Of a stretch of DNA of 64,000 bases, positions 34,713 to 46,229 are shown one piece after another. The notes under the pieces are model-generated. The model saw only the letters and a program-made list of their open reading frames with translations, searched no databases and was not told the origin of the DNA. Position numbers and translations under genes: made by a program. Source of the DNA: Eriocheir sinensis (Eukaryota > Arthropoda > Malacostraca > Decapoda > Varunidae); NCBI RefSeq assembly GCF_024679095.1, contig NW_026111758.1, positions 63,501 through 127,500 of the forward strand, read 5' to 3'. How positions within the stretch are numbered: the stretch's first letter is position 1; each line of letters begins with the position of its first letter.

Positions 34713-35335
34713 CGCAGGAGCCAACCCTAGGATTGCTTTGTAGGTACGGGCCTTCGTCTTTATCTCAATGCCAGGCTGTTACCGGGTACTCAGGGGCAGT
34801 GAGATGTGTTCCTGTACCCAAAGACACCCGTGGGCCACAAACACATGGAAAAATAACTAAAAATGAGATTCGCCATTTCTTGCTATACCTCCCATCCACT
34901 CTCTTCCTCTCGCAGGTCGCAATTCATATCAATTTTAAACGCTTTTCCAGTCTCACTCGGCCTTCCTTCCACTCTCACAATAAAGTCAAAGGGTTACAAG
35001 TTACCTGGTAGACGTGACAGGTGATTAGTGAGTGAAATGAGCGTGAAAATGCAACAATACTAATGAGAGACAGCGGCACACCCTCACCGTCTAAAGGCAT
35101 GTGGGTCACTAACGGCGGATCTTCACTTTCGAAGCTCCTTTCTGGGTATCGAAGGTTCGTTTACTTGTCTATCGTTCAACCCAAGTGTGTATGTATCAAT
35201 TAGTCAACCTACCTGTGATCATAAGGAAGTGGCATACCGTCAATTTAAAGAAAAAAACATTACTTTTACTTATCATTGACATGTTCAAACGAAAGATAAC
35301 TGGATTCCTCGAGCTACTGATTCAGTGTTTACAGG
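34713..35335. other. No feature recognised
   Basis: Flank between the LINE tail and the purine-rich tract; no gene, repeat or element could be supported. Confidence 0.4.
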
Positions 35336-35670
35336 GAAAAGAACGGAAGAGAAACGAAAGGGAAGGGAAGGGAAAAGATGGGAGAGTAAGCGAAGGAACG
35401 GAATGGGAAGGTAAGGGAAGGGAATGTTAGGAAAGGAAACGAAATTACAGGAAGGGAAGGGAAAGGAAGCATGGGATGGGATGGGAAGGGAAGAGGAAGG
35501 AAACGAAACAAAACTAAAGGAAAGGAAAGGAAAGGGTGGTATGGGATGGGAAGAGAAAGGAAGGAAAGGAAAGGGGTAGAAAAGGATGGAAAGGAAAGGG
35601 AAGGGAAAAGAAGGCAATGAAAGGTAAGAAAAGGGAAGGGATAGGATGGGATGGGGTGAGAATGGTAGGG
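35336..35670. repeat. Purine-rich (GGGAA)-type tract, left of LTR element
   Basis: Irregular GGGAA/GGAAA units on the plus strand. Interrupted by the Gypsy element and resumed at 40080-40190. Minus-strand Pro/Phe/Ser frames are artefacts. Confidence 0.85.
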
Positions 35671-35674
35671 ATAT

Positions 35675-36200
35675 TGTTACGAATGTGCTGTATGTGAATG
35701 ATTGTATGTGTAATGTGATGAACTTGTAGCATGATGCAATGTTAGCTCAGCATGGTGCAACTCTACTTGTTGGGACAAGAGAGACAGAGGGGAGCCCGGG
35801 GCCACCGGCCGCCGGGCAGGAAGTGCTGAGTCGAGCAGTGGGGGAGCAAGGGTGGCTGAGGAGTTGTAGGGGAGAAGACGCGTGTCTGGGCTTGAGGGAG
35901 TGTTGAGCTGCTCCGCTCGCGAGCTGTGTGCTTCCGGTGTGCGTGTCTGCCGTGCCCCTGTACTGTGCCTGATTAACTAACTGTTCTGTGCCCTTGAAAG
36001 TTGCTGTACTGTGTGAAGAACCTGTCATTAAACTAGAACTTAGTGTTGAACGTGTATCCTTTGTGCCCTGCCTCGTTCTCTCCTCCCCTCGGAGTGCGGT
36101 GTGGGCCGCTGTGAGTGACTGGTGCCCGTGTGGCTGTTCTGGTGGGGATCACGCCGCCTGCCTGCCCGTGGATGGTTGTGGTAGGGGGGGTGGCGTAACA
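35675..36200 (+). repeat. 5' LTR
   Basis: Begins TGTTACGAATGTG, ends GGTGGCGTAACA. attaaactagaactta near 36029 may serve as polyadenylation region. Confidence 0.92.
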
Positions 36201-36202
36201 CT

Positions 36203-36220
36203 TGGTGTCAAAGGAGTGGG
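36203..36220 (+). promoter_or_regulatory. Primer-binding site
   Basis: TGGTGTCAAAGGAGTGGG starts two bases after the 5' LTR. The core TGGTGTCA also follows the LTR of the second Gypsy element (47792 downwards on minus). It is a tRNA-3'-end complement of the kind found in this group; the exact tRNA is not determined. Confidence 0.7.
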
Positions 36221-36250
36221 ATAAGTGAACAGTGAAGCGCGCCGAGTGTC

Positions 36251-38467
36251 ATGGCGTCCCCCAGTGATCGCCGTGAGGGTGAGGAGACGGGCAAGGCCGA
36301 GGCTGACCCGGGTGAGGTGAAGCCGGGCCAGATGGAATTGTTCGCTGCCATGTTGGCCAGTCTGAGGCAGGAATTGGATCAGAGAACAGAGAGGGCAGAA
36401 CAGAGGGCAGACGAGAGGGCACGCCATCTTGCCGAGGTCCTCCAGAGCAGTCTCTCGTCCCTGAAGGAGGAAACCCAGCAGTACACTGACAAGGCCTGCG
36501 ACAGCGTTAGGAGTGAACTGCTGGGAGAGGTGCAGACTCTGAAAGGCGAGGTCCAGGGCCTGAGGGAGGAGGTGGAGGCGGAGAGGCAGCGGCGAGAGTT
36601 GGCAACGTCACGCGGGGAGGAACAAGAAGCGTCATGTGTGCTGGCGGCGGGTGCACGGGTGGCGGACTGGCGGGGCTCCGCGTGGGGCCCCTGGCAAGGG
36701 CCCCTGAAGCCTGGTGGCGTCGTGGCGGAGCCGGTGGAGGCTGCAGGAGGCTGGGGAGCCGTCGAAGCCGCTCCTTTGGGTCCAGCTGGTGCTGGAGTCG
36801 GACCCATTAACCCTGCCTCGTTGCCTCTCTCACCGCCTCCCTCTCCGCCATGCCGGCCGGCTTGCAGCCCACGTGGTCCGCCCGCTCCTCTCTGCGGCCC
36901 CTCGGCCTCACCGTGCTCAGGGAGGCTTAAGCCAGCGGAGCACGACGGGAAGTTGGCATGGGAGGCCCAGTTCAAGATGCCAGCTGCTGCCCAGAGCTGG
37001 GGCGAGGATGAGAAGGCGCTGCTGCTGACGACAGCGCTACGGGGCTCAGTGGACGGGCCCGGCCGCTTGGTGGGGAGCGCCGAGAGGACCTTGGGGCGGC
37101 CTGACATGCTGGCCACTACGCGACTCCAGGACGCGCTACAGAGGCTGTGTGGCGTCACGGGGCACTGCGTGCAGTCTGAGGGCCCAGTGGAGGCTCGTAT
37201 CGGCGTAGGCAGCGCTGTGGAGCGCCGGCCGATGGACGTCGCCGATCGAGACGAGCCGTGCGTGCTGGGCCTCGACTACCTGCCGCAGGGCGAGGCCTGT
37301 GCCGACCTTGGACGGGAGCTGGAGAGGCTGCGCGGACAGGCGCCTTTGCTCCCGAAGGTCGGCTGTGCAGAGGTAGTCGCGGCGGAGCGACTGCACCTTG
37401 TCCCGGGGACGGAGGCCAGGGTCCTGTGTTGCCGGTCGGACGCGATGCCAGCGGAAGGCACGGTGGAGTCCACGGAGGGCCTGCAGCTGCCTGATGGTGT
37501 GGCAGCCACACGGAGTCTCGAAGGAGCGGGGGAGGAGTCAGTCACGGTGCTGGTGGCTAACTCCTCCGACGAGGCTCGGGAAGTACCCGCTGGTGCCAAG
37601 CTGGGCACCTGTGAGGAGGTGGAGCGCCCAGAGGAGACGTCGGGCAGCGAGGAGTCGGCCGCTGTGGGGCCGCTGCCCGACTTCCTGGAGGATTCGGCGC
37701 ACCGGAGCGCCGCTCACCTGACGGAGGCGCAGACGAAAATGCGCCACACCCTGGCCCAGTACGCGGACGTGTTTAGCAGGGGTGACTTGGATCTGGGCCG
37801 CACGGGGTTGGTGAAGCATGGCATCAACACGGGAAATAGTGTGCCCACCAGGAGCCCGCCCCGACGTGTCGTGCCGGCCAGGCGGGAGGAACTGCAGCGC
37901 GCCGTCAACGAGTTGGCGGCGCAGGGGGTGATGGAGCGGACAGACAGTCCGTGGCCCTCAGCAGTCGTCCTGGATATGAAGAAGGACGGCACGCAGCGCT
38001 CCTGTGAGGACTGCCGGGCGCTGAGGGACGAGACTGGCGAGGACTCTCACCCCCTGCCGTGGACCGACGACGCGCTGACGAGGGCCTTGGAGTTCGGGGC
38101 ATTGACGACGATCAGCGGCCTAGCGGCGGCCGCCCCGCCCTGCCATGACCTCCGGGGCCGGATGGCGAAGGTGAAGATGAAGGCAGCGTCGATGAAGGTG
38201 AGCCCGGAGGGTCTCCGTGGCTCGTGCGGGGGCTGTGGCAAGAGGGGGCATAGTTGCAGTCGGTGCCTGGGGGAGCGAAGGACGCGTTCCCTTGACCGGC
38301 CGAGCCCCGATGCCCACCAGCCTCGCTGCAAGGACTGTGGCCAGTCTGGCCACCGCTCGAGCGCCTGCCCCAGGCCCAGGGACGCGGCGCGGGCGGGAAG
38401 CGCGGACGGGCTGGAGAAGGGAGTCGACTTCCAGCCGTCTCCCGCCCTCGGGCCCCGCCTTGAGTAA
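36251..38467 (+). CDS. 738-codon chimeric Gag-Pol frame of the Gypsy element
   Basis: One uninterrupted frame from ATG at 36251. Residues 1-125 are a coiled-coil Gag N-terminus; 223-275 a piece of Gag core (HDGKLAWEAQF). At about 276 it jumps into the protease region (LQDALQRLCGVTGH, 292-305) and the catalytic DTG is lost: it reads LVGSAERT where the other Gypsy copy has VDTGAER. Residues 480-607 are the RT N-terminus (QYADVFSRGDLDLGRT, SPPRRVVPARREELQ). At about 608-612 it jumps back to Gag and carries two CCHC knuckles (CGGCGKRGHSCSRC, CKDCGQSGHRSSAC). Nucleocapsid normally precedes protease, so the order is scrambled. RT palm, RNase H and integrase core are missing. Confidence 0.8.
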   Translation: MASPSDRREGEETGKAEADPGEVKPGQMELFAAMLASLRQELDQRTERAEQRADERARHLAEVLQSSLSSLKEETQQYTDKACDSVRSELLGEVQTLKGEVQGLREEVEAERQRRELATSRGEEQEASCVLAAGARVADWRGSAWGPWQGPLKPGGVVAEPVEAAGGWGAVEAAPLGPAGAGVGPINPASLPLSPPPSPPCRPACSPRGPPAPLCGPSASPCSGRLKPAEHDGKLAWEAQFKMPAAAQSWGEDEKALLLTTALRGSVDGPGRLVGSAERTLGRPDMLATTRLQDALQRLCGVTGHCVQSEGPVEARIGVGSAVERRPMDVADRDEPCVLGLDYLPQGEACADLGRELERLRGQAPLLPKVGCAEVVAAERLHLVPGTEARVLCCRSDAMPAEGTVESTEGLQLPDGVAATRSLEGAGEESVTVLVANSSDEAREVPAGAKLGTCEEVERPEETSGSEESAAVGPLPDFLEDSAHRSAAHLTEAQTKMRHTLAQYADVFSRGDLDLGRTGLVKHGINTGNSVPTRSPPRRVVPARREELQRAVNELAAQGVMERTDSPWPSAVVLDMKKDGTQRSCEDCRALRDETGEDSHPLPWTDDALTRALEFGALTTISGLAAAAPPCHDLRGRMAKVKMKAASMKVSPEGLRGSCGGCGKRGHSCSRCLGERRTRSLDRPSPDAHQPRCKDCGQSGHRSSACPRPRDAARAGSADGLEKGVDFQPSPALGPRLE

Positions 38468-38585
38468 GCTGCCGCCGCCCGACCAGCGTGTTGCCAGTGG
38501 GAGGCTTAGCGGTTGTAGCCACGACGCGTGACAGTGGACACCGGGGGCTGAGGAGTGCTCGGCATGGCCTGACCCAGGGTAGTGT

Positions 38586-38819
38586 GTGCTGCTGGAGGGG
38601 CCAGTGGAGGCTCGTATCGGCGTAGGCAGCGCTGTGGAGCGCCGGCCGATGGACGTCGCCGATCGAGACGAGCCGTGCGTGCTGGGCCTCGACTACCTGA
38701 CGCAGGCCAGAAAGGCTCGTGGTGGCCTCGGACGGGAGCTGGAGAGGGTGACCGGAATGGTGCCCTTTGCTTCCAGGAGGTTTTCGAGCATGGCTGCGTG
38801 GGGAGGTAGTCACGGCTGA
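38586..38819 (+). pseudogene. Second protease-region fragment of the Gypsy element
   Basis: About 100 bp (38599-38699) repeat 37184-37283 exactly as far as seen (GPVEARIGVGSAVERRP). Beyond that it diverges and breaks off. The 3' part up to 39000 contains strings like LVDGVADRRSPLGA from the protease-RT linker. Confidence 0.7.
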
Positions 38820-39040
38820 GCGAGGGCACCTTGCCCCGAGGGTGGAGGCCAGGAGCCGGTGTCGACTGTCCCGAGCGTCACGTGGAGTGGATGGCGTGGA
38901 AGAGCCCACTGAGGACTGGCGGCTGGTCGACGGCGTGGCTGACAGGCGGAGCCCCTTGGGGGCGCGAGAAGAGACTGTGGAGGACGTGGTGGAGGACAGA
39001 CTGATTTATGTGTATTGCATGTATTTTTCTGTGTTCAGTG

Positions 39041-39467
39041 TTCGGCCGGGAGCTCAGGCTACCGGTGGATTTGGCCACGGGGCGGCCTCCCGACGTGAGC
39101 TTGCCCACCGTCACCTCTGGCTTCGCAGCGGCACTGCAGGAAAGCCTGGCTGAGGTGCACCGACGCGTACGGGGCAAGCTCAAGGTGGCAGGCCAGGCCA
39201 GGAAGGAGACATACAACCGGCGCAGGAGAGGACGTAAGCCCCAGCAGCAGCGACGAGGACGTGTCAGAGGTCGACCAAGGGGCGAGCGAGAACATGGGCG
39301 GTGCGGGCGAAGCGGCAGATGTCAGTGACGACCCTGAGCAAGTACTTGGGGCCGACGACGCCGCTCTGGGTGCCACCGCCTGCCTGCCGCCCGCATCCCA
39401 GCGCCCTCGGCGAGAGAGGCGTCGGCCGGGATGGTTAAGAGACTTTAGTGATGTCCCAGGGGACTGA
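39041..39467 (+). pseudogene. Integrase C-terminal remnant of the Gypsy element
   Basis: Starts FGRELRLPVDLATGRP, which in the second Gypsy element lies after the integrase core, and continues AALQESLAEVHRRVRGKLKV, then to a frame ending GWLRDFSDVPGD at 39467 (Pol C-terminus) after a frameshift near 39270. The catalytic core is absent. Confidence 0.75.
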
Positions 39468-39531
39468 TTAGTTTGATTTATTTCATGTGTTTTGTTTGTT
39501 GAATGTTGGGGCAGCCGGGTCGACTGCCTTT

Positions 39532-39546
39532 TGAAGGAGGAGATAG
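39532..39546 (+). promoter_or_regulatory. Polypurine tract
   Basis: tgaaggaggagatag directly precedes the 3' LTR, the position of the plus-strand primer. Confidence 0.75.
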
Positions 39547-40072
39547 TGTTACGAATGTGCTGTATGTGAATGATTGTATGTGTAATGTGATGAACTTGTA
39601 GCATGATGCAATGTTAGCTCAGCATGGTGCAACTCTACTTGTTGGGACAAGAGAGACAGAGGGGAGCCCGGGGCCACCGGCCGCCGGGCAGGAAGTGCTG
39701 AGTCGAGCAGTGGGGGAGCAAGGGTGGCTGAGGAGTTGTAGGGGAGAAGACGCGTGTCTGGGCTTGAGGGAGTGTTGAGCTGCTCCGCTCGCGAGCTGTG
39801 TGCTTCCGGTGTGCGTGTCTGCCGTGCCCCTGTACTGTGCCTGATTAACTAACTGTTCTGTGCCCTTGAAAGTTGCTGTACTGTGTGAGGAACCTGTCAT
39901 TAAACTAGAACTTAGTGTTGAACGTGTATCCTTTGTGCCCTGCCTCGTTCTCTCCTCCCCTCGGTGTGCGGTGTGGGCCGCTGTGAGTGACTGGTGCCCG
40001 TGTGGCTGTTCTGGTGGGGATCACGCCGCCTGCCTGCCCGTGGATGGTTGTGGTAGGGGGGGTGGCGTAACA
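39547..40072 (+). repeat. 3' LTR
   Basis: Same length and ends as the 5' LTR; differs by gtgaggaacc for gtgaagaacc and cggtgtgcgg for cggagtgcgg. Confidence 0.92.
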
Positions 40073-40190
40073 ATATAAAGTATAGGATGGAATGGAATTA
40101 TGGAATGGGAAGGGAAGGAAAGTATGGGATGGAATAGGAAGGGAAAGGAAGGAACGTATGGGATTGGGAAGGGAAGGAAATTCCGAGGAA
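40073..40190. repeat. Purine-rich tract, right of LTR element
   Basis: ggaatggaattatggaatgg and gggaagggaaggaaa type units, the other half of the tract at 35336-35670. Confidence 0.75.
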
Positions 40191-41860
<1,670 letters not shown>

Positions 41861-42230
41861 TGGTTATAGGTGTGCTCACGAGGCGGACAGCAGACACAAA
41901 GACACTCCGGCGGACACACTCGCACACACCCACAGAGCACACAGCGAGGCACAATTAAATACAGGGCGGACTTTCTTGGGGTTTACTAAGCAATAGCACG
42001 TTGTACAATCCTTATAGTCCAAGGGGGAGGCAGTCAAGGCACAAATCACAGGCGATTAAGTCCTAAGGCACAGAGCACAGGCGAGCGCGTCCTTTGTCTT
42101 CTCTCCGTCTCCACTCTTCCTCGCCGCATGGCGTCCCTCTCCAGCCCGCCCCCTCAACGGGGCCGCAGGGAACCCTCATTACGTCACGTGGCGCCAATTA
42201 CAATTTAAACTAAGCTAAGCCTTGGCGTAC
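41861..42230 (-). repeat. 3' LTR, partly deleted
   Basis: Matches 47877-48226 closely from cacgaggcggacagc to aactaagctaagcc. The end at 41861 reads TGGTTATA, probably a mutated TGTTATA. A polypurine run (aaggggg on minus, 42236-42230) abuts its 5' end. Confidence 0.7.
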
Positions 42231-42345
42231 CCCCTTAAGCGCAGGCGACCCGCCTCGCCAACTTAACAAAACAAATAAAACATAACTGGGGAACTAAACA
42301 AATCATTCTGTATCAAAATCTGTAAGCCATCCTGGCCTCCTCCTC

Positions 42346-42897
42346 TCACGTCTTGGTCGTCGCGGTGGAGGTGAGGGCGAGGAGAGGCAGCAGGCTGGTC
42401 AGGTCACCAGCAGAGCCGGCCTCCAGGTCGGCGTCTCCACCTGCCTCCTCCTCCACATCATCCGCGACCTCGACGTCCACCGGGTCAAGTTCTGCCCGGT
42501 CCTCCTCGTCACTACTGGGGTAGTCAGGGTCCTCCTCAGCGCCAGTACCCCAGGAGTAACGGCCCGGCCCATGGTAGCGCCAGAGCCGGTCAACGTGGAC
42601 GACAGAGGGCGTTTGCGGCCCCTCCTGATGCGGTAGGTGACAGCGGACAGGACTGCAATCACCGTGTAGGGCCCTCCAGGGACTCTGCAGCTTCGGTGAT
42701 AACCCTTTCTTCCGGCGAGGGTTATGCAGCCACACTCTGTCACCCACCGCATACTTCACGTCCCGCATGCGGCGATCGTAGTAGTCCTTCATCGCCTGGC
42801 CTGCCACTCTGAGCTTGCCGCGCACCTGGTGATGGACCTCGACCAGGTTCTCCTGCAGCGCGGCAGCGAAGCCAGAGGTGACAGTCGGCAGGCCCAC
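42346..42897 (-). pseudogene. Gypsy Pol C-terminal region
   Basis: Reads AALQENLVEVHHQVRGKLRV, YYDRRMRDVKYAVGDRVWLH (a chromo-/GPY-like linker) and an acidic tail. It is the end of Pol after the integrase core; a frameshift near 42690 changes the middle. Confidence 0.75.
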
Positions 42898-44056
42898 GTC
42901 CGGCAGCCGCCCGTCGCCAGATCCACGGGGAGTCTGAGCTCGCGGCCAAACATAAGACGTGCGGGTGTATAGTCAGTGGCCTCGTGCACAGCGGACCGGT
43001 ACGCCATCAGCATTGCGGGCAACTTGACGTCCCAGTCCTCCTGGTTTGCCCCGCAATATGGCCAACTGCTGTGCGAGTGTCCGGTTGAACCGCTCCACCA
43101 TCCCGTCCGACTGCGGGTGGAGTGGCGTCGTTCGGGTCTTCCGCACTCCCAGCAAGTCGCAGCACTCACGGAACACACGGGACTCGAACTCACGGCCCTG
43201 GTCTGAGTGCAGTTCTGACGGCACACCGAACCGGGTGAAGCACTCGTTTACTAGGACACTCGCCACTGTTTCAGCCTCGTGGTTCGGGAGCGCATACGCC
43301 TCAGGCCACTTCGTGAAGTAGTCCATCACGACGCATACGAAACGATTGCCCCGGGGCGTCATGGGCAGCGGGCCAGCAATATCTACAGCAACCCGCTCCA
43401 TTGGCGCCCCACGCTGTACAACTGAAGCGGAGCCCGATTCCGGCGTGTGGGGCCCTTTTCGCACTACAAACGTCACAGGCCCGACACCACTCGGAAACGT
43501 CGTTCCGCATACCGACCCAGTAGAAGCGCTGGCGGAGACGTTTAGGGTCTTTTCTCGCCCAAGTGGCCACTAGTAACACCGGCGTGCAACTCCGTAACAC
43601 CTCAGCACGCTTTGCACGGGGTACCACCACTACCCAGGCGTCTCTGCCCACTCCGCCTAACACCTCCCAGCGCTTTACTAGCACTCCCCACCGGTCCAAC
43701 CGCAGCGTCTCCCACTGGTCGACGAGGCACTTAGTGGCAGGACTCTCCGCCGACACTTCCTCCCACCGGGGTCGCTCCCCGCTGGCCCTGAGCCAACGCA
43801 CTACAGGAGCAAGAGCAGGGTCTGCGCTCTGTGCCTCACGCCACCGGTCGTTGCCTTCAGTGGCGTTGGCAGGCACTGTTAAGCGTCGGCAAACAGGGTC
43901 AGGGTCCCGACGCGCCTGGTGTGAGTAGCTTGCCTCACACGGGCTCTGACTCACGGCGTCAGGTCCTTCAGGGACGGAATGTGAGCTACCTGCCTCACAC
44001 GGGCGTCGAGTCACAGGGTCAGGGTCCTTGCTAGCACAGTGAGCAACCTGCCTCAC
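42789..44056 (-). pseudogene. Gypsy integrase region
   Basis: Zinc-binding part near 43540-43480 (RQRFYWVGMRNDVSEWCRAC), then the core from 43476: ERVAVDIAGPLPMTPRG (first D), LHSDQGREFESRV (second D), PLHPQSDGMVERFNRTLAQQ (E). All three catalytic residues are visible. Frameshifts lie near 43470 and 43070; MFGRELRLPVDLATGG follows at about 42950. Upstream (44056-43900) is a Pro/Ser-rich spacer with short internal repeats. Confidence 0.8.
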
Positions 44057-44222
44057 ACGGGCGCCGGCTCAAACTATCGGCGTTGCTGTGCACACGACCG
44101 GGCGGTGAACAATCCGGTAGTTGAACTGCTCGAGCCTTCCCAACCACCTCGCCAGCTGACCCTCCGGCGCCTTCAGTGTTTTCAACCACTGCAGGGCAGC
44201 GTGGTCGGTCCGGACGGTGAAC

Positions 44223-45404
44223 TCAGCGCCGTAGAGGTACGGCTGGAAGTGCTCGAGACTTTACTACTGCCAGCAGCTCCTTCCTGGTCACGCAGTAGTT
44301 GCGTTCAGGCCTACTGAACTTGGCGCTGTAGTAGGCCACCACGTGCTCCCTTCCATCCTTCACCTGCGACAAGACAGCCCCGATGCCCTCCGCACTGGCG
44401 TCGGTGTCAAGCAGGTAAGGGAGCTTCGGGTTGGGTACGGCAGGACCGGCGCCTCCACTAGGGCCCTCTTCAGGCCGTCGAACGCAGCCTGGCACGCCTC
44501 GTCCCACTCGAAAGGCACTCCTTTACGAGTGAGGCGGTGTAGGGGCGCCGCGATGGTGGCGAAGTCCTGCACGAAGCGACGGTAGTAGGTGCACAGACCC
44601 AAGTAGCTCCTGACCTCAGCTACGTTAGTGGGCCGAGGCCAGTCTGCTACTGCTGCCACTTTCTGCGGGTCTGTGCGCACGCCGTCCTTGCTGACGACAT
44701 GCCCCAGGAACGGCACCTCGTACTGGAAGAGGGAGCACTTCTTGGGGCTGAGCTTGAGGTTAGCCTTCCTCAGGCGTTGCAGGACCTCCTCCAGCCTCCC
44801 CAGCTCCTCCTCGAAGGTGCCTCCGTAGACGATGACGTCGTCGAGGTAGATGAGGCCGTCCTCCACTGCAGGCCGTCCAGCACCGCTCCATCAGACGTTC
44901 AAAACCGCCAGGGGCGTTGCAGAGGCCGAAGGGCATGACATTAAACTGCCACAAGCCCTGCACGAAGGAAAAGGCTGTCTTCGTCTTGTCCTCTTCGGCC
45001 ATCTCCACCTGGTGGTAGCCCGACTTCAGGTCGAGCGTGGAGAACCACCTCGCCCCTACCAGCGCGTCCAAGGTGTCGTCGATCCTCGGCAGGGGTAGGA
45101 ATCCTTCACAGTCACGTCATTCAGTGCCCGGTAGTCCACACAGAAGCGTTGTGTGCCGTCCTTCTTTTAACCAGGACTACCGCTGAAGACCACGGACTGT
45201 CGGACTTCTCGATCACCCCTGATTTGCCAGGTCGTTGACGGTGCGCTGCATCTCCTCTCGTCGGGCAGGTGCGATACGTCGAGGGGGACACTTGATGGGC
45301 GCGCTGGTTCCAGTGTTGATGCTGTGTTTCACCAGCGACGTGCGGCCCAAGTCCAAGTCGCCCCGGCTGAACACGTCTGAGTACTGCGTCAAGGTGTGGC
45401 GCAC
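44223..45404 (-). pseudogene. Gypsy reverse transcriptase and RNase H
   Basis: N-terminus RHTLTQYSDVFSRGDLDLGR at 45404, then [20 protein letters not shown] (about 45068), MPFGLCNAPGGFERLM, the catalytic box LIYLDDVIVYGG (about 44850) and SYLGLCTYYRRFVQDF. RNase H: LLDTDASAEGIGAVLS (44430) and KELLAVVKS. Frameshifts lie near 45220, 44900, 44440 and 44250. Confidence 0.85.
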
Positions 45405-45456
45405 CCTCTCCGCCTGCGACTCCGTCAGGTTAGCGGAGCCCCTGAGCGCCAGGTCT

Positions 45457-46224
45457 TCAGGAAGTCAGGCAGCACTCCTCCGCAGGCGTAGACGCACTCT
45501 TCGACGGCTGTTCAGCTCGCTCCACCTCTTCACATGTGCCTAGTCTGGCACCAGCGGGTAGTCGCCGAGCCTCGTCAGAGAAGTTAGCAACGAGTACTGT
45601 CACTAACTCCTCCCCCGCTCCCACGAGGCTCCTCCCGACTGCCACACCGTCAGTCAGGTGCAGGTTTTCTGAGGGTTCTACTATGCCTTCCGCGTCGTGC
45701 ATCACCCTCGACAGTCGACACTGGACTCGTCGCTCCGTCCTGGGGGCAAGGTGCAGTCGCTCGGCCGTCACTACCTCGGCACAACCGACTTCCGGAAGCC
45801 AGGGCACCTCTTGTCCGTGCACCCTCATCCGCTTCCGTCCAAAGTCGATACATGCGCCAGTCTGCACCAGGTAGTCAAAACCGAGCAAGCCCTCTTCATC
45901 CAGGTCGGCGGCGTACACTGGCAGCCGCTCTTCTGCGCCGCCCACGCCGACACGAGCCACTACAGGCCCCTGGGTGCCACGCAATGCCCGTCACGCCGCA
46001 CAATCTCTGCGGGGCGTCTGGGAGCCGCTCAGCGTCCAGCAACTCGGGGCGCACCAGGGTCTTTCAGCCCCGGTGTCGACTGTCAGGCAAGACTTACCGT
46101 CTACGTTGCCCTCCACCTGCACCGAACTAGTGGTATGGCGGCATCTTACAAGTGGGGCGTGTCGACCTTGGCAGGCTGGGTAGTCGCCCCTTGTCCAGCC
46201 GCTGCTGTTTCCCGCCTGCGCCAC
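45457..46224 (-). pseudogene. Gypsy protease and linker
   Basis: CLTVDTGAERPW near 46080 carries the aspartic protease DTG. The flap side continues in another frame as GPVVARVGVGGAEERLPVYA and LGFDYLVQTGACIDFGRK (45970-45850), followed by the linker toward RT. Confidence 0.75.
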
Positions 46225-46229
46225 TTGCT

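Larger units (their letters stand above)
35675..40072 (+). mobile_element. Gypsy-type LTR retrotransposon, internally rearranged
   Basis: Two 526-bp LTRs (35675-36200 and 39547-40072) differ at only about two positions by eye, so the insertion is recent. Target duplication ATAT lies at 35671-35674 and 40073-40076. A primer-binding site and a polypurine tract are in place. The interior has gag-like, protease, partial RT, nucleocapsid and integrase C-terminal pieces in non-canonical order and lacks most of RT, all RNase H and the integrase core, so it is non-autonomous. No envelope gene is seen. Confidence 0.9.
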
